From assembly GCA_015039465.1 (NCBI GenBank), contig MU130707.1:16048-80047 (forward strand): 64,000 nt of DNA, in the 5' to 3' direction. The stretch comes from Phlegmacium glaucopus (taxonomy: Eukaryota; Basidiomycota; Agaricomycetes; Agaricales; Cortinariaceae). The position numbers and the translations under genes were made by a program. Below, in pieces: positions 44,420 to 56,099 of the stretch. The notes under the pieces were generated by a model. It was not told the DNA's origin and did no database searches. It saw nothing but the letters and a program-made list of their open reading frames with translations. How positions within the stretch are numbered: position 1 is the stretch's first letter; the number at the start of each line of letters is the position of its first letter.

Positions 44420-45390
44420 GTCCTATTTTGTTATGTGCAAACTCACACAAGTGGTAGGTCTACGTTTAATAGCGGTAAGTTACTGTATGCGCGTTAATGT
44501 GGATTTGAGCCGACCTTTTGTGTTCAATCTTTCTGCGTATATGCAGTGCACCATCATCTTGCAGGTATGAGTTGAAGGGATGGTCTGAGTGTGATAAGAG
44601 AGTTGACCGGATTCAGCTGGCATGTGGTAAGCTTACTTGTACCATCCGATTTGCATGCGAAGAGTGTTGTTTTAAACGGGGAGATGAATAGAGGACGGTG
44701 AGTCTATGTTGACGAGGAGTCAAGTAGTCTAGAACCTTGGTCTTCAGCAAGGCACATATCTTTGCGGCCCTCGTCGCCTGCATCCGCCATAAGTCCCGGA
44801 TTTCTCTATCCTTTCGGTCCATATCCAGGCCAGAATAATATGACTTAGAACCTATGATCAATCTGAGTCGTGAATGGGGTTGAAAAAATATGTCCAGTAT
44901 CACTCTACCCAGTCTAATGTATCGTTAAGCAGCAATGTTATTCGAGGGATAGATGGTCTATTGAGATGACGATATTCCATTTCCAAGTTCGAAAAACAGA
45001 TATGTTGGTGCTGGCGGCCGATTTTCCAGAGAATATTTTTGTGATTCGTTGGACACTGACCAGCGACGGACATTCGGTAGTGGGATCAAGGTCCGAGTCC
45101 AAAGGTAATAACAGCACGATAATTCAATTTTTACTACCATGGTAGAGTATGAAATCCGTTCGGAATGAAGACCAGTGATTAAATCTTGAACCGAGTTAAA
45201 ATAACGCATGCGGTGAGATTGACTACTTACTGTTGACCTTCCGGCAAGGGCATGATCCTGGCCCTGATTCAATGTCTCCATGCTAGAAAATCAAGGTTCC
45301 ACTCCAGTTTACCAACGGATATGGCAAATGAATCGCCAAAATCGATGAGCGCCAACCAAAAAAATTGCTGAGAGAGATACGTTCTGACTT
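44420..45390 (-). other. Module 3, unit F, internally deleted
   Basis: Keeps the ends of the module (ALNQGQDHALAGR-like segment near 45250; VILDIFFQPHSRLRLIIGSK and MDRKDREIRDLWRMQATRAA at 44760-44903) but lacks the middle CCWM...HRAN block: the sequence near 44913-44925 jumps directly to ATCGTTAAGCAGCAATG. Compared with unit D this is a deletion of about 130 bp. Confidence 0.45.
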
Positions 45391-45460
45391 TTACTGACCA
45401 TTCAGTCTTCCCACGCTTGACGTGTTTATGTCTATGTACACCCTAGCCCTAGCTATATGA

Positions 45461-46677
45461 TCATCTATCTACCATCTGGATCTCGTCACTTATTCGAACG
45501 CCAGTATCATCCTCTCTACTCTCCTGGGACCGGGTGGAAATACCAACATCTTCCGTTTCCGGTATTGAATTTGGACTGTTATCTGCAAAGCGCAAACTTC
45601 CGACGGTCGATTCTGTCATGGATTCGCCGTGGTAGAAAGACAATCCCATTGAGACCCGCACCAGGATGATTGTAGGTGCTATACCCTAGACATATCCACG
45701 TTATCAGTAAGGTAGGAAGTAGCAATGACTGATGTTGCAATCACATGGAGCATTTGTTCGATAGGGAAGATGATAAGAAGGGCTTCATTGGCAGTGTCCG
45801 TCGACACAATGGTAACCACGAGCCGAGCGAATTGGAGAAAAAATAATATCATGTTAGATTCAATTAGTATCAATATGATTGGCAGGAGTTCTCTCCCGCC
45901 AGTGGCGCCCAAATTTTGGTCGTCCGAGGTGGACTTGACTTCACGGTACACATCGAGGAACTTATAGACGATTAAGCCCGTCACCAGAGCATTCACGGTC
46001 ATGGGCATAGCGACACCTGCCACTGACTTAAATTGGGCTAAGAGAATGTATCCTGTGTTGACACCTCCTAGCCACGTAGCTAGAGGCAATAAATTGAATT
46101 TGGCTAGTCAAATAAGATACGTTGACTGACCTAAGACTGTGACTGTTAAGATTGAAGGAAGGATCACGACACGGATATTGCAACCCCACACAATCCAACA
46201 ACGATAGATCTTTGAAGAATTGCATGAATAAAACAAATGACAGGTATAGTTTATGCGTACTAGGATAGATTGAGCTATGCAGTCGCAGAAACCGATTATT
46301 GTGTTTTCCATAAAAGGTAGTACTGCCATTGGGTCAACCTGCACAACTGAAAGCGTAAGTTATTGTTACCGACGGACTGGTTTAATTACTGACGAAATTT
46401 ATTAGATGGCAAAGAGCAACAGCAACAGATAAAACATATAGAGCACACAGAGCATAGAAAATGACATTCTTTGTCCGGCAATTGACTTTTTGCGATGACC
46501 AGTGTTTTAAATACATGGCAAATATGCCAGAGTAGAGTCCTGGGACAGGTTCAAGTTAATGTTACACTTCGTTAGTAGGCGCCGTGAAAGTTGTAGAATA
46601 TACATGTATATCTTACCGTACAAAAAGCCCCCGATGCATAGTCCAAGAAAGTAAAATTCTTCAGTGAGTAGTTTCAT
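45461..46677 (-). CDS. Orphan seven-helix membrane protein, copy F
   Basis: Complete: MKLLTEEFYFLGLCIGGFLY, LYSGIFAMYLKHWSSQKVNC, VIFYALCALYVLSVAVALCH (exon 2 donor GTCAGT), VDPMAVLPFMENTIIGFCDC, IYRCWIVWGCNIRVVILPSI, ATWLGGVNTGYILLAQFKSV, AGVAMPMTVNALVTGLIVYK, ALGATGGRELLPIILILIES, MILFFLQFARLVVTI, IFPIEQMLH, then GIAPTIILVRVSMGLSFYHG and the acidic tail to QMVDR, stop TAG at 45461. The two outer loops (exon 3 and the start of exon 5) are each shorter than in the other copies but remain in frame. Helices conserved. Confidence 0.82.
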
Positions 46678-47042
46678 GACTTCGTGTCTGTTGTAATGAC
46701 CTATCGCATCTTTGACCCTTGCTTTATATAAGAGTATAGCATCCATATCAAATATAGCGACTGAGATAAAATTTGAGGTTCGTGATGATCGTAACAAACT
46801 GTCGCAGTCATTAATCGTAATCCAATTTTCGGTCAGGTTGGACTGCGTCCCACATCGCCATGTACACATAACTAAGAAAATGGTTACGCATCTGTCTTGT
46901 TTTTGGTAATCGAATTTTCCGAGCGTAAGTAACCTAGCTCCCTCCATCGAAATCTGTCTACAGAAAGATGATCATGATATCGATTATCATGTCGATCAAT
47001 GTACGATGTAGCCATACTTACTACTCTATAGGTATTGATATT

Positions 47043-48230
47043 TTAAATATCAATAGTAATTTTGATGGTGAAGGATCTGGCGACAAATACTCCATGGATA
47101 CCTTCATCGAAACTGTTAGTATGTTCGCAATATTCTTCACAACTAAGCTCACTGATAATCGGTGCCAATACCCACGTTGAGTACTCCTGATCAATCCATC
47201 AGGAAAACTAGTAAAGTGGTCTTCGGATTTGGTTGGAACTTGGATGTGAACGATGTGCCAGAGGACTCCTTGAGAGGAGCCTATGCAGCTTCATCCGTGC
47301 ATGCCTATCAATGTATGTAGTTAGTCAAAGCCAGAATATCAAAAACCCACCTGTGAAACTTCTGTAAGATGTTGGTACTAGCACAATTAAAAGATTCAGT
47401 ACGGCGCGTATCATATTTGAAGAGGACATCAAACCTGACCTCGGAAGACTGACTGGTTGACTTTCCGTTATTTGCGATGGGTTCAATGAGGCCCAAATCA
47501 GGTGTTAACATGATGGTTATACGATGACGCGGTTTCTGAAGGATGAAGGGTTAGACTTGATGAACGGCAAGTGAGTTTCTGGCTTCCTTTTTTTGACATA
47601 AGCTCACTTCTGTAGATTCGAACGCCCAGTTACAACTAGAATCACCAAAACGACGGATTCTAGGAAAATCGTTCGTTGACGCTGTTGGAGGAATGATACA
47701 CATGCCATGTTTGATGAACCTTTGGATTCAACGCAAGAAATCCAATGCAGTTGTTGATATAGTAGCCGGATGATGACACAGTTGTTGCATTTGATCTAGC
47801 AGACGAAAGTGAGCTATTGACTCGTTTTCTTTTCTTTTCGACAACTCACCTCCATTCAATAGATTTGAAATGTCGCTTTTCACAGTCGATCAACACTTCC
47901 ATCTCGACCTCTTCAATAATCGGGGGAAGATTAACGATCTTGAACAGAGTCTATGGCAGACTACGAGATAGGCATGTTGTCATCGATTGTTGCTTTAGTT
48001 GGGCTAACGATCGTGAACCGAGACAATATTGTTATTCATATGCACCGTTGCTTTGAATTGGACTGACCTTTCCCTATGCTCTAACATTTTTTGAAGGCCA
48101 TCTACGACTTGGCATATGATAAGGTAGTGTAAAAATAACAAAGTGGATGGGAGAGAAGATGCTGAAGACAATGAGGTGAGTGTTTGAAGACGAAATTCGA
48201 TCATGAAATATACTAAGGTCGTATGCTATC
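47043..48230 (-). CDS. Module 2 (gene 2), copy in unit F, degenerate
   Basis: Minus-strand segments PIANNGKSTSQSSEVRFDVL, FKYDTRRTESFNCASTNILQ (47370-47480) and SFTIKITIDI ending TAA at 47043-47045. Part of the KNIA..NNSF block is missing here (deletion near 47117). The upstream exon MIEFRLQTLTSLSSASSLPS with a hydrophobic run, then LQKMLEHRERSVQFKATVHM (48004-48204), is best seen in this unit and could be a signal-peptide exon of gene 2. The membrane segment of units C-E is disrupted. Confidence 0.35.
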
Positions 48231-48239
48231 CTGCTAGGT

Positions 48240-48890
48240 GCAAAAATGTGTCATCACACAAGCAGTAGGTCTACCATTAAACACAGGAAGTTGCTGTATG
48301 CGCCTTAATGTGAATTTAACCAGACCTTTTGTGTTCGATCTTTACGCGTATATGTAGTGCACCATCGTTTGCAGGTGTGAGTTGAAGGGTAAGTAAGAAT
48401 GGTCTGAGTGTGATTCAGCGGCGATATGAATGGAGGGCGGTGAGTTTATGTTGATGAGGAGATATTAGGTTAAGTACCTTTGGACCTTCGTCGCTGGAAG
48501 CCACGCGCTTCTTGGCGACCTTCGCCGTTCATCCACCACAAGGCCCAGCTTTCTCTATCCTTTCGGTCTATCCAGCATATTGTTCAAGGTCGCGCCTACA
48601 ATGAACCCCATTCCTAATAAAATAAACATGATTTAGAACCTATTATCGATCTGAGACATGAATCAAGTTGTTGGTAGGGGCCAAATTTCAAGAGGATTTT
48701 GTTGGACAGTGCCCGGTAACCAGTAACCAGCGACAGAAATTCGGTGGTGGGATCAAAGACCGACTCCAAGGACTTAATGATGATTCCATATCTATTTGGA
48801 GTGGAAGACAGAAAGTACTCGAATCAAGAACAGGACAGCACGAGCTGGCTCTCAGTAAAGCTGACCTAAATGAGATGTGTTTAATGATGG
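48240..48890 (-). other. Module 3, degenerate copy before G
   Basis: Minus-strand segment SLESVFDPTTEFLSLVTGYR, ALSNKILLKFGPYQQLDSCL, RSIIGSKSCL (48610-48790) gives a longer open stretch than in the other units and overlaps the conserved IIGSKS. IDRKDRESWALWWMNGEGRQ (48490-48570) follows in another frame. This version suggests the ancestral protein was continuous across DPTTE to IIGSKS. Confidence 0.4.
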
Positions 48891-48929
48891 ACAACGGAGT
48901 CTTTCCCACGCTTGATCAGCGTATATATG

Positions 48930-49470
48930 TGATCATCTATATGCTATCTGGATATCGACATTTAGTCGAACGCCAATATCATCGTCTCTACTCTCCTGAG
49001 TGTCAATACCGATATCTTCCGTTTCCGGTATTGAATCTGAATTGTTGGCCGCAAAGCGCAAACTTTCGATGGTTGACTCGGATTCTATCATGGATTTCTC
49101 GTCGTGGAAAGACAATCCCATGGAGGCCCGCACCAGAATGATTGCAGGTGTTATACCCTATATAGACGTGTTATTAGTGGAAGGGAAAGTTGCAGTGACT
49201 GGTGCTGTAATCATATTGAGCATTTGGTGGACAGCACTGATGATACAAAAAGCTTTAATGGCAGCGTCCGTCGTTGGAACAACGGTAACCACGAGTCGAG
49301 CCAATTGGATTTAATTGCATCTCTGGCCCTTGCCACTTTGTATACGAGTCTAGCATCAATGTCAAATACAGCGACTGAGATAAAACTCGAGGTTCGTAGT
49401 GATCTCCCCAAACTGTCGCTGTCATAATCGTAATCAGATTTTCGCTTGGCAGATAGGAATGTATGCCGCA
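48930..49470 (-). pseudogene. Copy G of the seven-helix gene, internal deletion
   Basis: On the minus strand the promoter/leader block (49320-49470: TATACAAAGTGGCAAGGGCC, ISVAVFDIDARL frame) runs straight into the second half of exon 5 at about 49312 (QLARLVVTVV..., then SAVHQMLN), then the last exon with GITPAIILVRASMGLSFHDE and an acidic tail. The start codon, exons 1-4 and the first half of exon 5 are gone (about 1.1 kb compared with copy F). The intron-5 acceptor CTATATAGG is also altered. The remaining frame is short; a dead copy. Confidence 0.85.
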
Positions 49471-49979
49471 TCGCCGCCAGTCACTGTATACTCAGTGACT
49501 GGTCTGAGGATAAACATATACCACTGTCTTATTTTATATAACCTGTTGGTAGTCAGTCGTCCCAGGCTAGCATCAGTATATCCCTCAAATTTAAGATACT
49601 ACCATTATCAAAGTTGGATACCCTGGGGACTTACGAAAGGTATATGATTTTTTGTCTAGTGACTACGTCGAAATCTGTCAACAGAAGGATGATCATGATA
49701 GTCACTGTCATATCAATCAATTTACCGTCTGCTATGATATTGATATTAGCCTGAATTTATTTCAACTTGAAGTATCTCACTGATAATCTCATCATGATTT
49801 CGGCGGCGCTTTCTTTGATTCATTCCTTTCTTGATCATCAAGCCCTCCGCGTGGTCCACACTTGAATATCGTCCTTTGAAGACTAGGAATGCGGATGTAG
49901 TTACTTAGTATTAGTAATGTTACTCTGTAGTGCGTCGGCGAGTTCAGCGTGAGGTCAAAGGACTAACATAGACACTTAC

Positions 49980-50300
49980 CTTTATGTTAATGCATGAAGG
50001 ATACGGCTAACCGCCATCGATAGCATGTAGGGGTCATGAAGGGGTGATGCCATCCATTTTCGACGATCTCGTAAGGGATAGTTTTGATTGCTCTGAAGAC
50101 TGAAGAGAAGCGATAATGTGCCTTTAACTGCAGACTGAGAAGTCGGTTGTAACTGTGTAGCATATAGCCAGACATTTGGCGTTCTCATCTTCATGGCTGA
50201 AGTCATCATCCTTAATGAGATCCAGCTGTCTGTATCTTCTTCCGACCGCCTATCCAAAAAACTATCCAACATCGCACCTCCAATGCCTGGATAATTTTAG
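49980..50300 (-). other. Unrecognised coding-like exon
   Basis: After a plausible acceptor (TTATCCAG at about 50289) the minus strand is open to TAA at 49982: GIGGAMLDSFLDRRSEEDTD, SWISLRMMTSAMKMRTPNVW, LYATQLQPTSQSAVKGTLSL, LFSLQSNQNYPLRDRRKWMA. Position and the LDRR start suggest a relative of the DRKDRE end of module 3, but the match is too weak to be sure. It is inside the expanded 5.8-kb interval between copies F and H. Confidence 0.3.
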
Positions 50301-50448
50301 AAGCTGTGAAATCAACCCGAGTCGCGATGTTGGATTTGAAGATCATGAGTTATCGGATTGCTTGTTAGCGTAAGGGGAAGCAGGTAGCTGCAGTGCGGGG
50401 GTGATAGTGATACTGATGAATAAAGTGTTTGGTACGACTCGAATGACT

Positions 50449-50720
50449 TTACTCGTAGTCCACAACACGTCCAGCAACACCTTTGAGGTATGCGTCATCG
50501 ACACACGAATGGTCGAAATCGGTCCATGCGACAGAGTTCAAACCGAACGAGATGGCTAAATATCAATTGATGATGAGTAAGAAAGACGCATTCAGAGTAA
50601 CAATACTACTCACTTGGCGTGCCTAAATCTTCATCTTGAAGCCCTCTGCTGCACCACTCTTGCTCTGTACTAACTAAAGTGACGTCCTGGTTCCATAATG
50701 GCAGGCACCAGACGGCTAGA
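50449..50720 (-). pseudogene. 3' exons of an unrecognised gene, 5'-truncated
   Basis: Two exons (50720-50614 and 50555-50449) joined by a 58-nt GTGAGT..TTTAG intron read LAVWCLPLWNQDVTLVSTEQ, EWCSRGLQDEDLGTPTISFG, LNSVAWTDFDHSCVDDAYLK, GVAGRVVDYE, stop TAA at 50449-50451. This is strongly protein-like with correct splicing, unlike anything else in the array. Upstream of 50760 the sequence becomes array spacer, so the 5' part is missing or lies elsewhere. I do not recognise the family. Confidence 0.45.
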
Positions 50721-50849
50721 CTGATGCAATGACGTCAAAGTCTTCAAAGTCCAAATGGCAAGTGGTTAGCAACTAATACACAGACGACGGTGAATTCCCA
50801 CATTCGATTCGTCACACGTCACACCTTGTTCGCAGCCCTCGTCCTGTCC

Positions 50850-51240
50850 AAGGTCGCGTCTAAAATGAACCCAGGCCCAACCTATGATCAATCCGAGGGT
50901 TGAGAAAATATATTGGTGGTGGTGGTCAAGTTGCCAGAGGATATCGTTGTTGATCTGTTGGACAATGCCAAGTACCCAATGACCAGTGATGGAAATTCGG
51001 TAGTGAGGTCAAGGACTCAATGATTCCATATTTGATTACTATGGTGTAGTTATGAGAGTATTTACAATTAAATACAGACAGTACTTGAATCAAGTTTAGC
51101 CAAAGCAGAATAACACGAGCCTGACCTCAGTTGCCTCTCAGCAAAGACGCGATACTAACAAATATATTAAAAAGGACCTGAGTGAGGGCATCTAATGTGA
51201 GTCCTTCCTACACTTGACCACAGCTTATGTGTCGTATCTA
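50850..51240 (-). other. Module 3 remnant before copy H
   Basis: Retains only part of the module: on the minus strand TIVIKYGIIESLTSLPNFHH (50960-51060), corresponding to the VVKIELS..DPTTE block of units D and E. Much shorter than in full units, in line with the shorter right-hand periods. Confidence 0.4.
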
Positions 51241-51281
51241 CATTGATCTAGGGTATGCTGCTGCCTTTGGACTCCATATGA

Positions 51282-52514
51282 TCATCTATCTACCATCTCA
51301 ATATCGTCACTTGGTCGAACGCCAATATCATCGTCTCCATTTACAATACCGACGTCTTCCGGCATTAAATTTGGACTGTTAGCCGCGAGGCGCAAACTCC
51401 TGACGGTCGATTCTATCATGGATTTCTCGTCGTGGAAAGACAATCCCATGGAGACCTGTACTAGGATGATTGTAGGAGTTATACCCTAGATAGATCCACC
51501 TTATCAGTAAGATATGAAGTAGTAATGACTGGTGTTGTAATCACATTGAGCATTTGGTGGATGGGAACGATGATGAAAAATGCGTTATTGCGAGCGTCCG
51601 TATGAACAATGGAAAGCACGACCCGAGCCAATTGGACTGAAAACAATACCATGCCAGATTCGATTAGCACGAATAGGACAGTCCGGGTTTTTCTCCTGGC
51701 AGTGGCGCCCAGGGTTTGGTCGGGTAAAGTGGACTTGACCGTACGGGACACATTGAAAATTTTGAACACGATTAAGCCCGTCATCAGAGCATTCACGGTC
51801 ATGGATATGGCGACACCTGCCATGGTCATCCAAGACCCCCAGACAGTTTGTACTATTTTGTCTAAAACATTGTACTCTGCGAAGCCACCCACTAGCCACA
51901 TGGCTAGAGGAAATAAATTGAAATTAGCCAGTCAAATAAGATAGCTTGACTAACCTAAGAATGTGACTGTTAAGATTGAAGGAAGTATCACGACACGGAA
52001 ATTGCAACCCCACACAATCCAGCAGCGATAGATCTTTGAAAAATTGAATGAATAAAATAAATGATAGGTATAGTTTATGCGTACTAGAATAGACTGAGCT
52101 ATGAAGTCGCAGAAACCAATTACTGTGTTTTCAATAAAAGATATATGGAGCGTTGCCGTTGCCAGATTGCCGTCAAACTGCACAACTGAAAGCGTGAGTT
52201 ATTTGTTATCGACAGACTTGTTACTCACCGAATATATGAAATATATTACATCACCAACAACGATAGCAACCGTTAAAACATATAGGGTACACAGTGCATA
52301 GAAAATGATTTTTTTTGTCCGGCAATTGCCTTTTTGCGATGACCAGTGTTGTAAATACATGGCGAATATGCCAGAATAGATTCCTGGGACAGGTTCAAGT
52401 TAATGTTACACTTCGTTAGTACGTGAAATTTGTAGAATATATATATATCTTACCGTAGAAAAAGCCTTCGAGGCATCGTCCAATAAAGTCAAAGTCTCCA
52501 GGAGTTAGCTCCAT
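51282..52514 (-). CDS. Orphan seven-helix membrane protein, copy H
   Basis: Complete: MELTPGDFDFIGRCLEGFFY, IYSGIFAMYLQHWSSQKGNC, KIIFYALCTLYVLTVAIVVG, FDGNLATATLHISFIENTVI, GFCDFIAQSIL, IYRCWIVWGCNFRVVILPSI, AMWLVGGFAEYNVLDKIVQT, MAGVAISMTVNALMTGLIVF, LGATARRKTRTVLFVLIESG, VLFSVQLARVVLSI, VPIHQMLN, then GITPTIILVQVSMGLSFHDE (Gln replaces Arg) and the tail ending IEMVDR, stop TGA at 51282-51284. Copies H and I form a subgroup (MEL start, RTV/V loop), nearer to copy B in the exon-5 loop than C-F are. Confidence 0.82.
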
Positions 52515-52739
52515 GACTTAGTGTCTGTTGTTATGACCTATTGCATTTCTGACCCCTGCTTTATATAAGATTCTAGCATCCATATTAAATACAGTGACTG
52601 AGATAAAACTTGATGTTCGTATCGGAATCAGAGTTTCGGTCAGGTAGGAATGTGTACCACATCGCCGTGTATACAGACAGAAAACGGGTCACGCAACTGT
52701 CTTATTTTGGGTAACCGAGTTTTCCTAGGGTAAGTAGCG

Positions 52740-53480
52740 TGGCCTCAGACTATTTTGGCCTTACCGCTACTCATTTCCCCATTTGAAAATCTCCTCTTTG
52801 TGGTGAGTACTGCATACATAGCTGCGGACTCACTCGTTTCTTTGTGATGGATTCGACGAATGAGGTCCAATCCATGCGTTGATATCATGGCTATACGATG
52901 ACGCGGTTGTTGGAGGATGATGGGGTGGACTTGGTAGACGGAAAGTGAGCTGCTGGCTTCCTGTTTTGACATCAACTCACCTCTGTTGCGAACACCCAGT
53001 TACAAATAGAATCATAAAAACGACAGATTCAATCGTTTGTTGTTGATATACTAGTAGCCAGATGACAACACGGTTGTTGTATTGGATCTCGTAGACGAAA
53101 AGTGAGTTAGTGACTCGTTTTTTCTTCTTCCTCTTCACCAACTCACTTCTATGTAGGATTGAAATGCCGCTTTTCTGATGATTAGAACCCAATCAACACT
53201 GCCCCCTCAATCTCATCAATATTCGGGAAGATAAATGATCCCGAACACAGTCTGCAGACAACGAGATGAGGTTGTCTTCGATTGTTGCTTTAGTTCGGCT
53301 GATCTTTCCCTACGCTCTAACATCTTTTGAAGGCCTTTTATGACTTGATATATATTAAGGGAGTGTAAAAAGAACAAGGCGGATGGGAGAGAAGATGCTG
53401 AAGACAATGAAGTGAGTATTCGAAGACGAAATTTGATTATGAAATATATTGAAATCGTATGGGTTGTCCTGTAGGTGTAA
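52740..53480 (-). pseudogene. Module 2 (gene 2) remnant, unit H
   Basis: Keeps the first-exon-like segment RILTSLSSASSLPSALFFLH then VIKGLQKMLERRERSAELKQ (53250-53470), the ESVVFMILF-like hydrophobic piece near 53000 and the NTWIGPH-like words near 52870, but the EVRFDVPFKYDT and ARSFTIKITID blocks are absent. Read as a deleted, non-functional copy. Confidence 0.45.
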
Positions 53481-53489
53481 AAATGTGCT

Positions 53490-54110
53490 AGCACAAGCGG
53501 TAGGTCCACGATCAAACACAGTAAGTTACTGTATGCGTGTTAATGTGAATTTGACCTGACTTTTTGTGTCCAATCTTTTGTGCATGTGTAGTGCATCATC
53601 ATTTTGTGGGTGTGAGTTGAAGGGGTAAGTAAAAATGGTCTGAGTGAGTGTGATTCAGCGGTGCGATGAATAAGGGGTGGTCAGATCATGTTGATGAGGG
53701 GGTGTTAGGTTAAGTACCTTTGGACCTTCGTCACTGGCCGCCACGCGCTTCCTCGCCGTCCTCATCACCTTCATCCGCCACAAGGCCCGGCTTTCTTTAC
53801 CTTCTCGATCTATCCGTCCAAGCGCCTACGATGAACTCCGGTTCCAATAACATGATTTAGAACCTATGATCAATCCAAGTCGTGAATGAGGTTGTCAGTG
53901 AGGTGGCCAATCTGTTGAACAAACATTAAGCAGTGGCCAATGACGGAAAAATCAAGGACCGACCTCCAAGGACTTAATAATTCCATCTTTGATCACTATG
54001 GTATAGTCTTATGCCATGGGTGTATTCGGAATGAAAGACAGACAGTACTCGAGACAAGAACAGGCGCTGGCTCTCAGTAAGCTAAAAAAGGACCTGAGCA
54101 CTGAGGATGA
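53490..54110 (-). other. Module 3 remnant, unit I
   Basis: Minus strand: DREGKESRALWRMKVMRTAR, KRVAASDEGPKVLNLTPPHQ (53670-53810), the same conserved ending as DRKDRE..LWRM in other units, and a KMELLSPWRSVLDFSVIGH segment near 53950 for the DPTTE block. The middle is deleted. Confidence 0.4.
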
Positions 54111-54562
54111 GTTTTAATGATGGACATTTTCGACAACGATCAGTCCTTTCCCACGCTTGACTACTGCATGCTGCCTCTGGACTCAGGACTGTATGTGATC
54201 ATCTATCTACCATCGATATCGTCACTTAGACGAACACCAGTATTATCGTCTCCACCCTCCTGGGGCACAATACCGACATCTCTCATACAGCATACAACGC
54301 TGGAATTCTGGGATTTCCTATGAAAGGTAGTGCCGAGTATGTAACCTTACAGCTGGTAGGATCTGGGGCATTTCAACAGAATACTTCATTCCAAAGGTGG
54401 AGGAACAAGGAACAGATGAGTTGTGAGAGAGTACAAATGTTACAAACGAAAGAGAGCTGTTACCAAACAAATAAATCAACTGCAACTGACAAGTCTGCCG
54501 TGGAGCTCCCGCCAACCTTACTACATGATCTAGGTATGCTGCTACCTTTGGATTCCATATGA

Positions 54563-55818
54563 TTATCTATCTACCATCTGGATATCATCGCTTCGTCGGG
54601 CACCAATTTCATGGTCTCCATTTACAATCCCGACATCTCCCGTTTCCAGTATTGAATCTGGGTTGTTAGCTGCAAAGCGCAAACTCCCGACAGTCGATTC
54701 TATCATGGAGTTCTCGTCGTGGAAAGACAACCCCATTGAGACCCGCACCAGGATGATTGTAGGAGTTATACCCTAGACAGATCCACGTTATCAGTAAGAT
54801 ATGAAGTAGTAATGACTGATGTTGTAATCACATTGAGCATTTGGTGGATAGGAACGATGATATGAAAAACTTCATCGTCAGTGTCCGTCGACACAATGCT
54901 AATCCCGACCCCGCTAATCACGACCCGAGCCAATTGGATAGAAAATAATGCCATGCCAGATTCAATAAATACTAATACGACAGTCCGAATTTTGCTCCCG
55001 CCAGTGGCGCCCGAAGTTTGGTCATACAAGGTGGACATGACTTTAGGGGACATCTTGAGGATCTTGAACACGATTAAGCCCGTCACCAGAGCATTCACGA
55101 TCATGGACAGGGCGACACCTGCCAGGGTCATCCAATCCGCCCAGTCAATTTCTATAATTTGGTCCAAAATATTGTAGGCTGCGAGGCCACCCGCTAGCCA
55201 CATAGCTAGAGGCAATAAATTGACATTATCCAGTCAGTTGAGATAGCTTGACTGACCTAAGAATGTGACTGTTAAGATTGAAGGGAGGATCACGACACGG
55301 ATATTGCAACCCCACATAATCCAACAACGGTAGATCTTTGAAAAATTGGATGAATAAAATAAATGATAGGTATAGTTTATGCGTACCAGAATAGATTGCG
55401 CAATGAAGTCACAGCAACCGAATATCGTGTTTTCCATAAAATATAGATGGAGTACTGCCGTTCCCATATTGGTGTCAAACTGCACAACTGAAAGCGTAAG
55501 TTACTATTACCGACGGAGTTGTTACTTACTGAATATATGAAAGATATTACATCACCAACAACGATAGCAACCGTTAAAACATATAGGATACACAGAGCAT
55601 AGAAAATGATATTTTTCGTCCAGCAATTGCCTGTTTGCGACGACCAGTGTTGTAAATACATGGCGAATATGCCAGAATAGAGTCCTGGGACAGGTTCAAG
55701 TTAATGTTACACTTCGTTAGTAGGGGCCATGAAAGTTGTAGAATATATATATCTTACCGAAGAAAAAGCCTTCTAGGCATCGTCCAAAAAAGTTAAAGTC
55801 TGCAAGAATTAGCTCCAT
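54563..55818 (-). CDS. Orphan seven-helix membrane protein, copy I
   Basis: Complete: MELILADFNFFGRCLEGFFF, LYSGIFAMYLQHWSSQTGNC, NIIFYALCILYVLTVAIVVG, FDTNMGTAVLHLYFMENTIF, GCCDFIAQSIL, IYRCWIMWGCNIRVVILPSI, AMWLAGGLAAYNILDQIIEI, LAGVALSMIVNALVTGLIVF, SGATGGSKIRTVVLVFIESG, ALFSIQLARVVISGVGISIV, VPIHQMLN, then GITPTIILVRVSMGLSFHDE and the tail ending QMVDR, stop TAA at 54563-54565. Helix 6 is followed by a small in-frame insertion (VGISIVSTD). Between 54117 and 54562 lies a stretch unlike the other units (54318-54540) with no recognised gene. Confidence 0.82.
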
Positions 55819-56099
55819 GACTTCGTGTCTGTTGTAATGACCTATTGCATTTCTGACCCTTGCTTTATATAAGATTCTAACATCCATATCAAATACAGTG
55901 ACTGAGATAAAACTTGAGGTTCGTATCAGAATCAGAGTTTCGGTCAGGTCGGAATGTGTGCCGCACCGCCATGTATACGGGCAGAAAATGGTTACACGAC
56001 TGTCTTACTTTGGGTAACCGGGTTTTCCTAGGGTAGGTAGCCTGCCCTCAGACTATAAGCTCACCGCTACTCATTTCCCCATTTGCTACTCCGGTTGCC

